From CALFBG01 sp045110315 (GTDB lineage Bacteria > Bacteroidota > Bacteroidia > Chitinophagales > Saprospiraceae), in the NCBI GenBank assembly GCA_045110315.1, contig JBGCFY010000078.1:1-12786 (forward strand): a stretch of 12,786 nucleotides of DNA, in the 5' to 3' direction. This document shows, one piece after another, positions 6,846-12,786 of the stretch. How positions within the stretch are numbered: position 1 is the stretch's first letter; each line of letters begins with the position of its first letter. A program made the translations under genes and the position numbers. The notes below the pieces were generated by a model that was not told the DNA's origin, made no database searches, and was given only the letters and a program-made list of their open reading frames with translations.

Positions 6846-8194
6846 CAAACTCTAATCGATATATAGCTATTTCGTTGTCCTTCGTCATCGTAGCGGCTAT
6901 ATTCTACTATTTCAGTAGCATTGTAGCGTACGTCTTAATCGCTTGGGTAATCTCCATGATGGGACAACCGCTGATGGATTTTTTTACGAAACATTTACGC
7001 GTTGGTAAGTTTCATGCGGGGAAAAATACCTGTGCCGCACTGACGCTTTTTGTCTTTTTATCTTTATTTACTTCTTTACTTTTGATTTTTGTGCCAACGG
7101 GAATTAAGCAAGCACAAAACCTTACGGAGATTGATTATCCTCGACTTGTTCAGAGTCTCGAAGAGCCACTAGAAGATTGGAATCGGTGGTTTGCAAAATA
7201 TGGTTTGATTAACGGAAATAGCCCCGAATTAAGCGATTCGCTGACGGTAGAATCCCCCATTAATACCAAAGAGGAGGTGACTCCACCAACTGTCAAAGAA
7301 AAAGTATTATCTAAAAGTATGATTACAGTCGACTCGATTCTTCTTGCGAATGGAGACACGATTACGCGGACGAATATCGCATTGAATATCAAGGTAGACG
7401 TACAACAAGACCAAGCTAATGAGCAGCAAGGTTTTGATTCTTCGGCGGAAGTCCAAGAAACGGATACCGCTTTAGAACGCTTACAAAAGAAACTTTTCTC
7501 TTTCTTCAATCCTGCCCAAATTACCGAATTATTTAGTAGCCTAGTTGGTTTCTTGGGTAACCTGATGGTGGCTTTTATGTCTATCTTATTTATCTCTTTT
7601 TTCTTTTTAAAAGAGCAAGGATTATTTGTAGATTTCTTGCGGGCAACGGTACCTCGTAATTACGAAAGCAAAGTAAGTAATGCCGTTGACGAAGCGAGCC
7701 AACTTTTGCGACGCTACTTTTTGGGCGTTGCCTTGCAAATTACTTTGATTACCATCTTTGTTACAGCTCTGTTAAGTTTTTTTGGTATTGAAAATGCCTT
7801 ATTGATTGGTTTCTTTGCGGCTATGATCAATGTAATTCCTTACGTCGGTCCGATCATCGGCGCATCATTTGGTATTTTTATTACGATCTCTTCTAATCTT
7901 GATGTTAGCTTTTACAATGAAACGCTGCCAATGTTAACCAAAGTAGCAGGAGTGTTTGCTGCCATGCAAATGTTGGATAATTTTATCTTGCAACCGTATA
8001 TTTTTTCCAATAGTATCTCTGCGCATCCGTTAGAAATTTTTATCGTCATTTTGGTCGGTGCACAATTGAATGGCGTCGTAGGAATGATTCTCGCGATTCC
8101 CGTTTATACCGTTATCCGAGTCATTGCGAGAGTTTTCTTAAGCGAGTTTGAAATTGTACAAAAGTTACTGGGACAACCAGAAGAGGTTCCTTAA
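6842..8194 (+). CDS. AI-2E/PerM family membrane protein with long extramembrane insertion
   Basis: The 450 residues follow the AI-2E transporter (PF01594-type) plan: hydrophobic segments at about 8-24, 27-40 and 65-85, a large loop, then a C-terminal bundle. That bundle contains the family-typical FFAAMINVIPYVGPIIGASFG and MLDNFILQPYIFSNSISAHPLEIFIVILVGAQLNGVVGMILAIP regions, here read as separate motifs. The family includes TqsA, proposed to export autoinducer-2, and PerM; many members have unrelated or unknown roles such as ion antiport, so the substrate is not assigned. Usual members have about 340-380 residues. The excess here is a hydrophilic, acidic, Ser/Thr-rich insertion at about 126-210 (LSDSLTVESPINTKEEVTPP through VQETDTA), between TM3 and the second half. 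It is probably extracytoplasmic if the N-terminus is inside. The gene is followed by a strong terminator 34 bases after the stop. Confidence 0.9.
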   Translation: MTNSNRYIAISLSFVIVAAIFYYFSSIVAYVLIAWVISMMGQPLMDFFTKHLRVGKFHAGKNTCAALTLFVFLSLFTSLLLIFVPTGIKQAQNLTEIDYPRLVQSLEEPLEDWNRWFAKYGLINGNSPELSDSLTVESPINTKEEVTPPTVKEKVLSKSMITVDSILLANGDTITRTNIALNIKVDVQQDQANEQQGFDSSAEVQETDTALERLQKKLFSFFNPAQITELFSSLVGFLGNLMVAFMSILFISFFFLKEQGLFVDFLRATVPRNYESKVSNAVDEASQLLRRYFLGVALQITLITIFVTALLSFFGIENALLIGFFAAMINVIPYVGPIIGASFGIFITISSNLDVSFYNETLPMLTKVAGVFAAMQMLDNFILQPYIFSNSISAHPLEIFIVILVGAQLNGVVGMILAIPVYTVIRVIARVFLSEFEIVQKLLGQPEEVP

Positions 8195-8228
8195 AAAGAC
8201 ATGAATTTATTCCAGTATTTAGATTAAA

Positions 8229-8267
8229 AAAATCCTGTTGAGTTATTAATGAACTCAACAGGATTTT
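8229..8267. terminator. Bidirectional intrinsic terminator
   Basis: A perfect 16-bp stem, AAAATCCTGTTGAGTT (8229-8244) with AACTCAACAGGATTTT (8252-8267), encloses a 7-base loop ATTAATG. On the plus strand the stem ends in TTTT, 34 bases past the AI-2E-family stop. On the minus strand the arm is followed by a longer T run, about 75 bases past the DUF4197 stop. Its place between convergent genes fits termination in both directions. Confidence 0.9.
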
Positions 8268-8341
8268 AAAATATAGAAAGTAGGGCTAAAGTAATTACTT
8301 AAGACCATCAGTTTGTCTTGGTACTTATTTGGTAAACCTAC

Positions 8342-9052
8342 TTACTTATTATCTTGTTTGGCAAATACTTTTTTTAATAAAGAAGAGGTACGCTCCGAAA
8401 CGTTGTTTCTAATGGAAACTTCTTTCTTTTCGACCATTGTAAATAATCCTTTCAAAGCCATTTGGGTCACGTGTTCTTCTAAACTTGGGTTAAGCTTTTT
8501 GACAAAAGGAATTTGATTGTACTTATTAACCAAGTCTCCCCAGTATTTTCTGGCTTGAAATTTATCCAACGATTGAATAATTACAGGACTAAATTCTGAG
8601 CGAAGTTGATTATAAGTCGCATTGTTCAAATAAGTCGTTGCAGAATTATCCGCTCCCATTAAAATATTCATCGCGTCGGTGAAAGTCATTTTTTTGATGG
8701 CATTAACAAAAATGGGCTTTGCTTTTTTCGCCGCATCTTCTGCCCCACGATTAATTTTTTTCAGAATTTCATTTTCAATATTTTCAAAACCTGGGATCAC
8801 GCGTAACTTTTCCGTTACTTTCTGAGCTTCTGCGGGTAAAAGTATCTTATAGGCACTTTTGAAATAACCATCCGTACTGGATAATCGATCAGCACCTTTA
8901 CTAATCCCGATGTTGAGGGCTTCTTTCAACCCGCTACCCACTTCCGCCGAAGTAAGTTCTCCTCCCATGACTGTTCCCAATACAGAATTGATTTCTTGTG
9001 GGGTGCAAGCCACCAAAGAAAGTACTAAAAATAATACGCCTAAATTTTTCAT
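8342..9052 (-). CDS. DUF4197 domain lipoprotein
   Basis: The 236-residue protein has a short lipoprotein signal with lipobox LVAC (C16), placing it as a lipid-anchored envelope protein. The remainder matches what I know of DUF4197: GLKEALNIGISKGADRLSSTDGYFKS, the AEAQKVTEKLRVIPGFENIENEILKKINRGAEDAAKKAKPIF stretch (read in parts), MTFTDAMNILMGADNSATTYL, and a C-terminal ALKGLFTMVEKKEVSIRNN region. It is largely helical with no catalytic residues evident; the family's function is unknown. It is usually a single gene with no fixed neighbours, and here it converges on the AI-2E-family gene. A 523-bp spacer holding the palindromic element lies upstream, so it is probably transcribed separately from folB. 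No convincing TAnnTTTG motif was found directly upstream. Confidence 0.93.
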   Translation of the reverse strand: MKNLGVLFLVLSLVACTPQEINSVLGTVMGGELTSAEVGSGLKEALNIGISKGADRLSSTDGYFKSAYKILLPAEAQKVTEKLRVIPGFENIENEILKKINRGAEDAAKKAKPIFVNAIKKMTFTDAMNILMGADNSATTYLNNATYNQLRSEFSPVIIQSLDKFQARKYWGDLVNKYNQIPFVKKLNPSLEEHVTQMALKGLFTMVEKKEVSIRNNVSERTSSLLKKVFAKQDNK

Positions 9053-9312
9053 AATGAATATGGTTTTTGTTAAAACTGTTTGAGTTTGTAATGATTTTTT
9101 TGAAGAAAGTCTACTGTCTTTACGAATTGATCTTTATTGATCTTTTCTTTATTACCTTAAATAACTTCCATATGTTCTAATAACGCAATTACTAGACCAA
9201 AGGGATGTTATAAAAAACATAAAGTTTGGTAGAATAATTAAGCCATGCAGCAGTTTTTTTGAAAATGATGCAGGTGATCAACACTAAGGACTTTGTTTTT
9301 TGAGCCTTACCC
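9053..9312. other. AT-rich spacer upstream of the DUF4197 gene
   Basis: This is the first half of a 523-bp gene-free stretch. It should hold the minus-strand promoter of the DUF4197 gene, but I see no CAAAnnTA (minus-strand TAnnTTTG) match. The only plus-strand reading of note is a 12-codon start-stop frame at 9265-9303, with nothing to support it as a gene. I see no RNA gene. The second half (9313-9575) is the repeat element described separately. Confidence 0.6.
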
Positions 9313-9388
9313 AAGAAGTTGTTTTAAAATGATGTTAGCAAGCCTTTACCCGTAGATCTTAAAATCTATTTTAAGAAGTTGTTTTAAA
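9313..9388 (+). repeat. Direct repeat of the element terminus, 60-bp period
   Basis: AAGAAGTTGTTTTAAA occurs at 9313-9328 and again at 9373-9388, exactly 60 bases apart. Each copy is followed after a short variable stretch by GATG and then GCAAGCC (9338-9344 and 9408-9414). Between them is a small perfect hairpin, CTTAAAA (9358-9364) and TTTTAAG (9369-9375). The first unit, read in reverse complement, matches the right part of the 523-598 element, including ATCTAC and CATCATTTT. This looks like a partial or nested second copy of the same element placed beside the full palindrome. Confidence 0.65.
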
Positions 9389-9536
9389 CTAGATAGATGA
9401 TTTATTTGCAAGCCATTGATCTCCAATATTTCAGCTAATTTTTTTCCCCGTAGCGATGGCTACGAAAAAAAAATGGAGCTTCATCTTGAAAATCAATGGC
9501 TTACAACTAATTTCAACCCCTATTTTTAAACAACTT
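9376..9536. repeat. Nested palindromic intergenic element (copy 2)
   Basis: A set of concentric inverted repeats shares one centre. Outer arms are AAGTTGTTTTAAA (9376-9388) and TTTAAACAACTT (9525-9536, one T shorter). Next come TTGcAAGCCATTGAT (9406-9420) and ATCAATGGCTTaCAA (9492-9506), 14 of 15 paired, then CTCCA (9421-9425) and TGGAG (9474-9478), then a T run and an A run. At the core is CGTAGC (9449-9454), loop GATG, GCTACG (9459-9464). A further TAAAACAACTT at 9538-9548 repeats the outer arm. A single strand of this region could fold into a cruciform-like hairpin of about 160 bases. It has no coding capacity. It begins about 25 bases past the folB stop and could terminate that transcript. 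A MITE or REP-type origin is an inference. Confidence 0.75.
9439..9473. terminator. Core hairpin with T/A flanks inside the repeat element
   Basis: T7 (9439-9445), a CCC bulge, CGTAGC, loop GATG, GCTACG (9459-9464) and A9 (9465-9473) form a tight stem. The tract following the stem on the minus strand is T7, interrupted from it by GGG, so termination of minus-strand transcripts from folB is possible. It lies about 100 bases past the folB stop. Its role as a terminator is a guess; as structure it is clear. Confidence 0.4.
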
Positions 9537-9575
9537 CTAAAACAACTTCCAAAATAAAAAAGTTAAATCCCAAAT

Positions 9576-10088
9576 TTAGCCCGAGAAATAATTTAAGCAA
9601 TTCTTACACAAACAACCACGATACTGTTCTTGTATAGTTTCTTGTGTCTCTGAGGGAATTTGTACCCCTTGACACCAACAATTGGTATCTCGATAACAAA
9701 TGATACCTTTTCCACAACGCCCACATTTACTTACGAACTCTCCTTCGTCTTCTACAAAAGCTTTATCCACTTTACCGCCTAAAACGGGGTTTTCTTTCGT
9801 GATGCGGACTTGTACCGCCTGAATATTGCCAAATTGACGCTTGAGCGCAGAAATTATCCGTTCCGTTAAAGTTTCTAGGAGTTTAGTTTTTTTACGCATC
9901 ACGGACTGGCAGATCATATAAATGGTCTCGTAATTAATCGTTTGATATAAGTCGTCCGTTTGGGCGGCATGATCGTAGGAAGCGGTTATATATACATCTA
10001 CTACAAAATTGTTTCCTACAATCTGCTCCTCGTAATAAAATCCATGATAGGCATAAAAGCGCATGCCTTCTAAGGCGATTAATCCCAT
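9576..10088 (-). CDS. folB: Dihydroneopterin aldolase fused to a cysteine-rich CWC-type domain
   Basis: Residues 1-117 are a complete dihydroneopterin aldolase, which converts 7,8-dihydroneopterin to 6-hydroxymethyl-dihydropterin and glycolaldehyde in folate synthesis. The LEGMRFYAYHGFYYEEQ start carries E21 (equivalent to Glu22 of the S. aureus enzyme), Y53 in TINYETI, E72/E76 in LLETLTERI, and K98 in VRITKENP followed by GGKVDKA. Residues 118-170 form a second module with nine cysteines: C122xxC125, C131, C137-W-C139, then C159-L-C161xxC164. The CWC and CLCxxCL arrangement matches the small cysteine-rich CWC family, presumably metal-binding and of unknown function. The reading frame runs through the junction without a stop, so the fusion is real in this sequence. 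Usual FolB proteins have about 120 residues. A -7-like motif lies about 40 bases upstream of the start. Confidence 0.92.
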   Translation of the reverse strand: MGLIALEGMRFYAYHGFYYEEQIVGNNFVVDVYITASYDHAAQTDDLYQTINYETIYMICQSVMRKKTKLLETLTERIISALKRQFGNIQAVQVRITKENPVLGGKVDKAFVEDEGEFVSKCGRCGKGIICYRDTNCWCQGVQIPSETQETIQEQYRGCLCKNCLNYFSG

Positions 10089-10125
10089 AACTGCGATTTA
10101 TTTAAAAATTTGATCAGTTTTTGCT

Positions 10126-10133
10126 CAAAAATA
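10126..10133 (-). promoter_or_regulatory. Candidate -7 element for folB
   Basis: CAAAAATA reads TATTTTTG on the minus strand, a full match to TAnnTTTG. It lies 38 bases before the folB start codon, which predicts a leader of about 30 bases. No TTTG-type -33 element is seen at 19-21 bases, so the call rests on one motif and its spacing. Confidence 0.4.
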
Positions 10134-10250
10134 AACAATATAGCCCAATAATTGATTCTATTCTTAGACCAAGCTGCATATTCAGCGTAGTAAATGAATT
10201 TTGTCTGATTTGTTACTTTTGATAATGTGGAAAGATTGGTATTAAATCCT

Positions 10251-10258
10251 TATTTTTG
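10251..10258 (+). promoter_or_regulatory. Candidate -7 element for gcdH
   Basis: TATTTTTG matches TAnnTTTG. If used, transcription would start near 10265 and give a leader of about 210 bases before gcdH, long for this phylum and consistent with the hairpins seen downstream. The -33 region is not convincing (nearest TTTG at 10218-10221 is too far). A promoter closer to the gene cannot be excluded. Confidence 0.3.
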
Positions 10259-10285
10259 TATAAAAATTTGACCTGAAGAGAAGTA

Positions 10286-10390
10286 CTTAGGGATTTAAAC
10301 AATCTAAGGATAGCGCAATGTGTGCTCGGTAGGGCTAAAACGGCTACTAAATATTAAAAAAATTACACAGAGGTGTCAGCAAAATTGCTG
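10286..10390 (+). ncRNA. Possible structured leader upstream of gcdH
   Basis: Four potential stems occur in succession. CTTA(GG)GATT (10286-10295) pairs with AATCTAAG (10301-10308) around loop TAAAC. AGCGCA (10312-10317) pairs with TGTGCT (10321-10326), including one G-U. GTAG (10329-10332) pairs with CTAC (10344-10347). CAGCAA (10377-10382) pairs with TTGCTG (10385-10390). I cannot match the arrangement to a known riboswitch. The last stem could instead be a palindromic operator. Several short stems in AT-rich DNA can arise by chance, hence the low confidence. Confidence 0.25.
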
Positions 10391-10476
10391 TTTGCCTTAG
10401 TAATCACCAAATATTATCAAATTTTCCCCTTTTGGACTTCAATGGGGATATTTCAAAGACTTTTAAGTAAAGAATA

Positions 10477-11706
10477 ATGATGGAAAACAATGTAAAAGAT
10501 CCGAAGGCAGCAACTAAAGCTAGCAATAACAAGGAAGATCGTTTTCAAGGACACGATTATTATAATATTGACGAATTGTTGAACGATGATCATCTTTTAG
10601 CAAGAGATGCCGTTCGATCGTGGGTGAAGCAAGAAGTAAGCCCAATTATTGAAGACTATTCTAACCGAGCAGTTTGCCCTACACATTTATTCAAAGGCTT
10701 GGCAGATATCGGCGCTTTTGGTCCTAGTCTTCCCGCAGAATATGGTTGTGGAGGGATGGACGAAATTGCTTACGGAATTATTATGCAGGAACTCGAACGT
10801 GGAGACTCCGGGATTCGTTCCATGGCTTCTGTACAAGGTTCGCTAGTAATGTACCCTATTTACAAATTCGGTTCGGAAGAACAACGGCGTAAATATTTAC
10901 CAAAATTAGCGAGTGGCGAATTTATTGGTTGTTTTGGATTGACGGAGCCAGATCATGGTTCTGATCCTGGAGGGATGATTACTAATATCAAAGACGACGG
11001 AGATTCCTATATTTTAAATGGTGCTAAAATGTGGATTACGAACTCCCCTTTAGCAGATATCGCCGTAGTATGGGCGAAAGATGAAGAAGGAAAAATCAGA
11101 GGAGTAATCGTAGAAAAAGGAATGGAAGGTTTTACGGCTCCAGAAATTCACGGTAAGTGGTCTTTACGGGCGTCTATTACGGGCGAATTAGTCTTTGAAG
11201 ACGTAAGAGTTCCTAAAGCTAACGTTTTACCAAACGTCAAAGGCTTGAAAGGTCCTTTATCTTGTTTGTCCAAAGCACGATACGGAATCGCTTGGGGAGC
11301 TATCGGAGCAGCTATGGATTGTTACGATTCTGCTTTACGCTACTCTCAGGAGCGGATTCAATTTGGAAAGCCAATCGGACAGTTCCAATTGACACAAAAG
11401 AAATTAGCAGAAATGATTACCGAAATCACCAAAGCACAATTATTAGCTTGGAGATTAGGCACACTAGCCAATGATGGCAAAGCTACGCCTGCTCAAATTT
11501 CAATGGCTAAACGAAATAATGTTCACATGGCGCTAGAAATTGCGAGAGAAGCTCGACAAATTCATGGTGGTATGGGAATCACAAACGAATATCCGGTCAT
11601 GCGGCACATGATGAACCTCGAAACGGTTTTAACTTACGAGGGTACACATGATATTCACTTGCTAATTACGGGAATGGATGTTACGGGATTAAACGCATTC
11701 AAATAA
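10477..11706 (+). CDS. gcdH: Glutaryl-CoA dehydrogenase
   Basis: This FAD-dependent acyl-CoA dehydrogenase oxidises and decarboxylates glutaryl-CoA to crotonyl-CoA in lysine and tryptophan breakdown. The 409 residues align throughout with human GCDH from memory. Landmarks are ELERGDSGIRSMASVQGSLV, GSEEQRRKYLPKLASGE, the FAD-contacting CFGLTEPDHGSDPGGM, MWITNSPLADIAVVWA, GKWSLRASITGEL, and GRxIQFGKPIGQFQLTQKKLA-type and ARQIHGGMGITNEYPVMRH segments. The catalytic base is E388 in the diagnostic TYEGTHDIH. These features separate it from short-chain acyl-CoA dehydrogenases. The first 20 or so residues (Lys/Asn/Ala-rich) look disordered and precede the conserved start at FQGHDYYNIDELL. Tandem ATGs at 10477 and 10480 make the exact start uncertain by one residue. 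It is monocistronic here, with a hairpin terminator 79 bases after the stop. Confidence 0.95.
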   Translation: MMENNVKDPKAATKASNNKEDRFQGHDYYNIDELLNDDHLLARDAVRSWVKQEVSPIIEDYSNRAVCPTHLFKGLADIGAFGPSLPAEYGCGGMDEIAYGIIMQELERGDSGIRSMASVQGSLVMYPIYKFGSEEQRRKYLPKLASGEFIGCFGLTEPDHGSDPGGMITNIKDDGDSYILNGAKMWITNSPLADIAVVWAKDEEGKIRGVIVEKGMEGFTAPEIHGKWSLRASITGELVFEDVRVPKANVLPNVKGLKGPLSCLSKARYGIAWGAIGAAMDCYDSALRYSQERIQFGKPIGQFQLTQKKLAEMITEITKAQLLAWRLGTLANDGKATPAQISMAKRNNVHMALEIAREARQIHGGMGITNEYPVMRHMMNLETVLTYEGTHDIHLLITGMDVTGLNAFK

Positions 11707-11785
11707 TCGTTTTTTATTACCAAAAGGAATTTTTTGATTTTTGGAAAATACAAGAAATTGCTGAAGTAAGCATTTGCAACAGCAT

Positions 11786-11825
11786 CAAAGGTTTAAGGTT
11801 TCGTTAATGAAAGCTTAAACCTTTG
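11786..11825 (+). terminator. Hairpin terminator of gcdH
   Basis: CAAAGGTTTAAG (11786-11797) pairs perfectly with CTTAAACCTTTG (11814-11825). Inside, after one G-G mismatch, TTTC (11799-11802) pairs with GAAA (11809-11812) around a 6-base loop. The stem is followed by CTTTATTT, a modest T-rich tail. It lies 79 bases after the gcdH stop and before the next plus-strand gene. Confidence 0.75.
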
Positions 11826-11986
11826 CTTTATTTAAAGTAAAGTTGTAATTTTTATCTGATTACTAAACCAAATCCCTACTCCGTAACGTTTTATACCCGA
11901 GAGTAGTTATTATTTTATGCACTACGAATTGCTCCTTTGCCAATCGTAATACCTGAAATAAGCACCAATACACATTGAACGAATTA

Positions 11987-11998
11987 ATGAAATTATGA
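11987..11998 (+). other. Minimal upstream ORF (MKL) overlapping the next start
   Basis: ATG AAA TTA TGA begins 8 bases before the start of the secreted-protein gene, and its stop overlaps that ATG as ATGA. It also makes 11987 an unusable start for the long frame, which fixes the start of that gene at 11995. The geometry copies 6831-6845. Confidence 0.25.
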
Positions 11999-12786
11999 AC
12001 TATAAATTTTCGATTTTAGTATTTTGTAATTTACTGATGACGATTAACCTTGTTGGTCAAGCGTCTATCATCAAGCTGAATAATGCTTCTTTTGAAGATG
12101 AATTCCCCCGCCACAGTCGAATCGTTGATGGTTGGTACGATTGCGGCGCCATGAATTTTCCGGAAGAATCGGCACCCGATATTCATCCGAGTCCTAATCC
12201 TTTGGAAGCTTTTTCGGTCATCAAAGTTCCTTACGACGGAGATACTTATATCGGTATGGTCGTTCGTGATAATGATAGTTGGGAATCCATCGCACAAAGG
12301 TTAACGAAACCCTTAGAAAAAAATAGTTGCTACACTTTCAGTCTAGAGTTAGCACGTTCCCGATTTTACCAAAGTCGTAGTCGAATTACAGGTCTACCAG
12401 AAAATTATGCTCAGCCGATTATTGTGCGAATTTGGGGAGGGAATGGATATTGTAACCGGAAAGAGCGTTTAGCGGAAAGTCGCTTGGTGACCAATTATGA
12501 TTGGGAAAATTTTAATTTTAAATTCGAACCCAAGCAGAAAATTACCCACATCATCATTGAAGCTTTTTATAAAACGCCAGTTTTGTTTCCTTACAATGGA
12601 AACGTTTTGATTGATAACGCGAGCGATATTATGCTCATTCCTTGCGACGAAGAATCTCCTGCGGCGAAAGCAGAACGTCCCGCCGTTAAATTTACCAGAC
12701 CAGGTGGTGGTTCAATCATCGTGGAAGAAGGTAAGTATACGGTAAAGGCTAAGATTTACAATGTAGAAGAGCGGAAAGATATTCGT
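11995..12786 (+). CDS. Secreted surface protein, probably multidomain, 3' end outside window
   Basis: The frame opens at ATG 11995 and runs without a stop to the last base (264 codons), so the C-terminus is missing. Residues 1 to about 22 (MNYKFSILVFCNLLMTINLV, then GQA) are a Sec signal peptide; a cleavage site after GQ is common in Bacteroidota. A globular domain follows from about 25 to 220. It has NNASFED, GWYDCG, a pattern of conserved Gly/Trp (DTYIGMVVRD, IVRIWGGNGYC) and a closing LIDNASDIMLIPC, resembling jelly-roll, carbohydrate-binding-like domains at the N-terminus of Bacteroidota surface proteins. From about 235 a new beta-rich segment begins (VEEGKYTVKAKIYNVEERKDI), resembling an Ig-like repeat. 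Full-length relatives may end in OmpA-type or sorting domains, but that part is not visible. No ligand is assigned. No convincing promoter motif was found upstream. Confidence 0.85.
   Translation, partial: MNYKFSILVFCNLLMTINLVGQASIIKLNNASFEDEFPRHSRIVDGWYDCGAMNFPEESAPDIHPSPNPLEAFSVIKVPYDGDTYIGMVVRDNDSWESIAQRLTKPLEKNSCYTFSLELARSRFYQSRSRITGLPENYAQPIIVRIWGGNGYCNRKERLAESRLVTNYDWENFNFKFEPKQKITHIIIEAFYKTPVLFPYNGNVLIDNASDIMLIPCDEESPAAKAERPAVKFTRPGGGSIIVEEGKYTVKAKIYNVEERKDIR

Larger units (their letters stand above)
10089..10476. other. Divergent spacer between folB and gcdH
   Basis: This 388-bp gene-free stretch should contain both promoters. It holds the candidate motifs at 10126-10133 (minus) and 10251-10258 (plus), plus another TAnnTTTG match, TACTTTTG, at 10214-10221. 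From 10286 on, a series of possible hairpins precedes gcdH. Near the start codon, TCCCC (10425-10429) and GGGGA (10444-10448) can pair 28 bases before the ATG. No small protein gene or tRNA was seen. Confidence 0.6.

Noticed and set aside
7150..7509. 119-codon open frame on the minus strand
   Set aside because: It lies wholly inside the AI-2E-family gene, antisense to its insertion, and has no recognisable motif; the low-complexity insertion explains the absence of stops.
8313..8516. 67-codon plus-strand frame
   Set aside because: It is antisense to the C-terminal part of the DUF4197 gene and lies after a strong terminator.
9265..9303. 12-codon start-stop frame (MMQVINTKDFVF)
   Set aside because: It is too short, has no conserved context, and sits in a spacer where such frames are expected by chance.
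9313..9550. CRISPR array
   Set aside because: The repeated AAGTTGTTTTAAA units occur in both orientations with complementary, not unique, intervening sequence, and no cas gene is present.
10425..10448. TCCCC/GGGGA pair as a terminator
   Set aside because: It lies just upstream of the gcdH start codon, has a 14-base loop and no T tail; it is mentioned only as possible leader structure.
12031..12297. 88-codon open frame on the minus strand
   Set aside because: It is antisense to the secreted-protein gene, which has a signal peptide and a coherent domain on the plus strand.

Overview
The window reads as a piece of a Bacteroidota chromosome, most likely from the Saprospiria/Lewinella side of the phylum. 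The grounds are an AT-rich composition, no Shine-Dalgarno sequences, several TAnnTTTG promoter-like motifs (the Bacteroidota -7 element), two lipoproteins of types common in that phylum, and protein families whose closest remembered relatives are Bacteroidota. The phylum is fairly safe; the class is an inference. No transposase, integrase, phage gene, CRISPR array, tRNA or rRNA was found. The coding content is largely ordinary.

Layout. Bases 1-459 hold the end of a small polytopic membrane protein. An inverted-repeat element (523-598) separates it from a plus-strand run: an AhpD-like carboxymuconolactone decarboxylase family protein (615-965), a PcrA/UvrD helicase (1052-3325) and the tRNA-queuosine enzyme QueG (3375-4301). 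This run meets a minus-strand pair converging on it: a GtrB/DPM1-like glycosyltransferase (5845-4910) and, downstream of it, a stand-alone Rcp1-like response regulator (4770-4348). A divergent promoter region (5846-6039) leads to a TesA-like SGNH lipoprotein esterase (6040-6738) and an AI-2E/PerM family membrane protein with a long hydrophilic insertion (6842-8194). A strong bidirectional terminator (8229-8267) lies between that gene and a convergent DUF4197 lipoprotein (9052-8342).

The 9053-9575 gap carries the most striking non-coding structure: a nested, roughly 160-bp palindromic element preceded by a partial tandem copy. Its terminal motif AAGTTGTTTTAAA and TAGC-type inner hairpin are also seen in the 523-598 element, so the two look like members of one intergenic repeat family. 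Next is a minus-strand dihydroneopterin aldolase fused to a cysteine-rich CWC-type domain (10088-9576). Then comes a 388-bp divergent spacer with several potential hairpins, glutaryl-CoA dehydrogenase (10477-11706) with a hairpin terminator, and finally the 5' part of a secreted, probably multidomain surface protein (11995 to the window end).

Functional picture. Most genes are independent housekeeping functions: DNA repair, tRNA modification, folate synthesis, and lysine/tryptophan catabolism. Interleaved with them are envelope functions: lipid-linked sugar transfer, esterase, transporter, lipoprotein and surface protein. I do not see a coherent new multi-gene system. The points most worth following up are the repeat family, the FolB-CWC fusion and the possible structured leader before gcdH.
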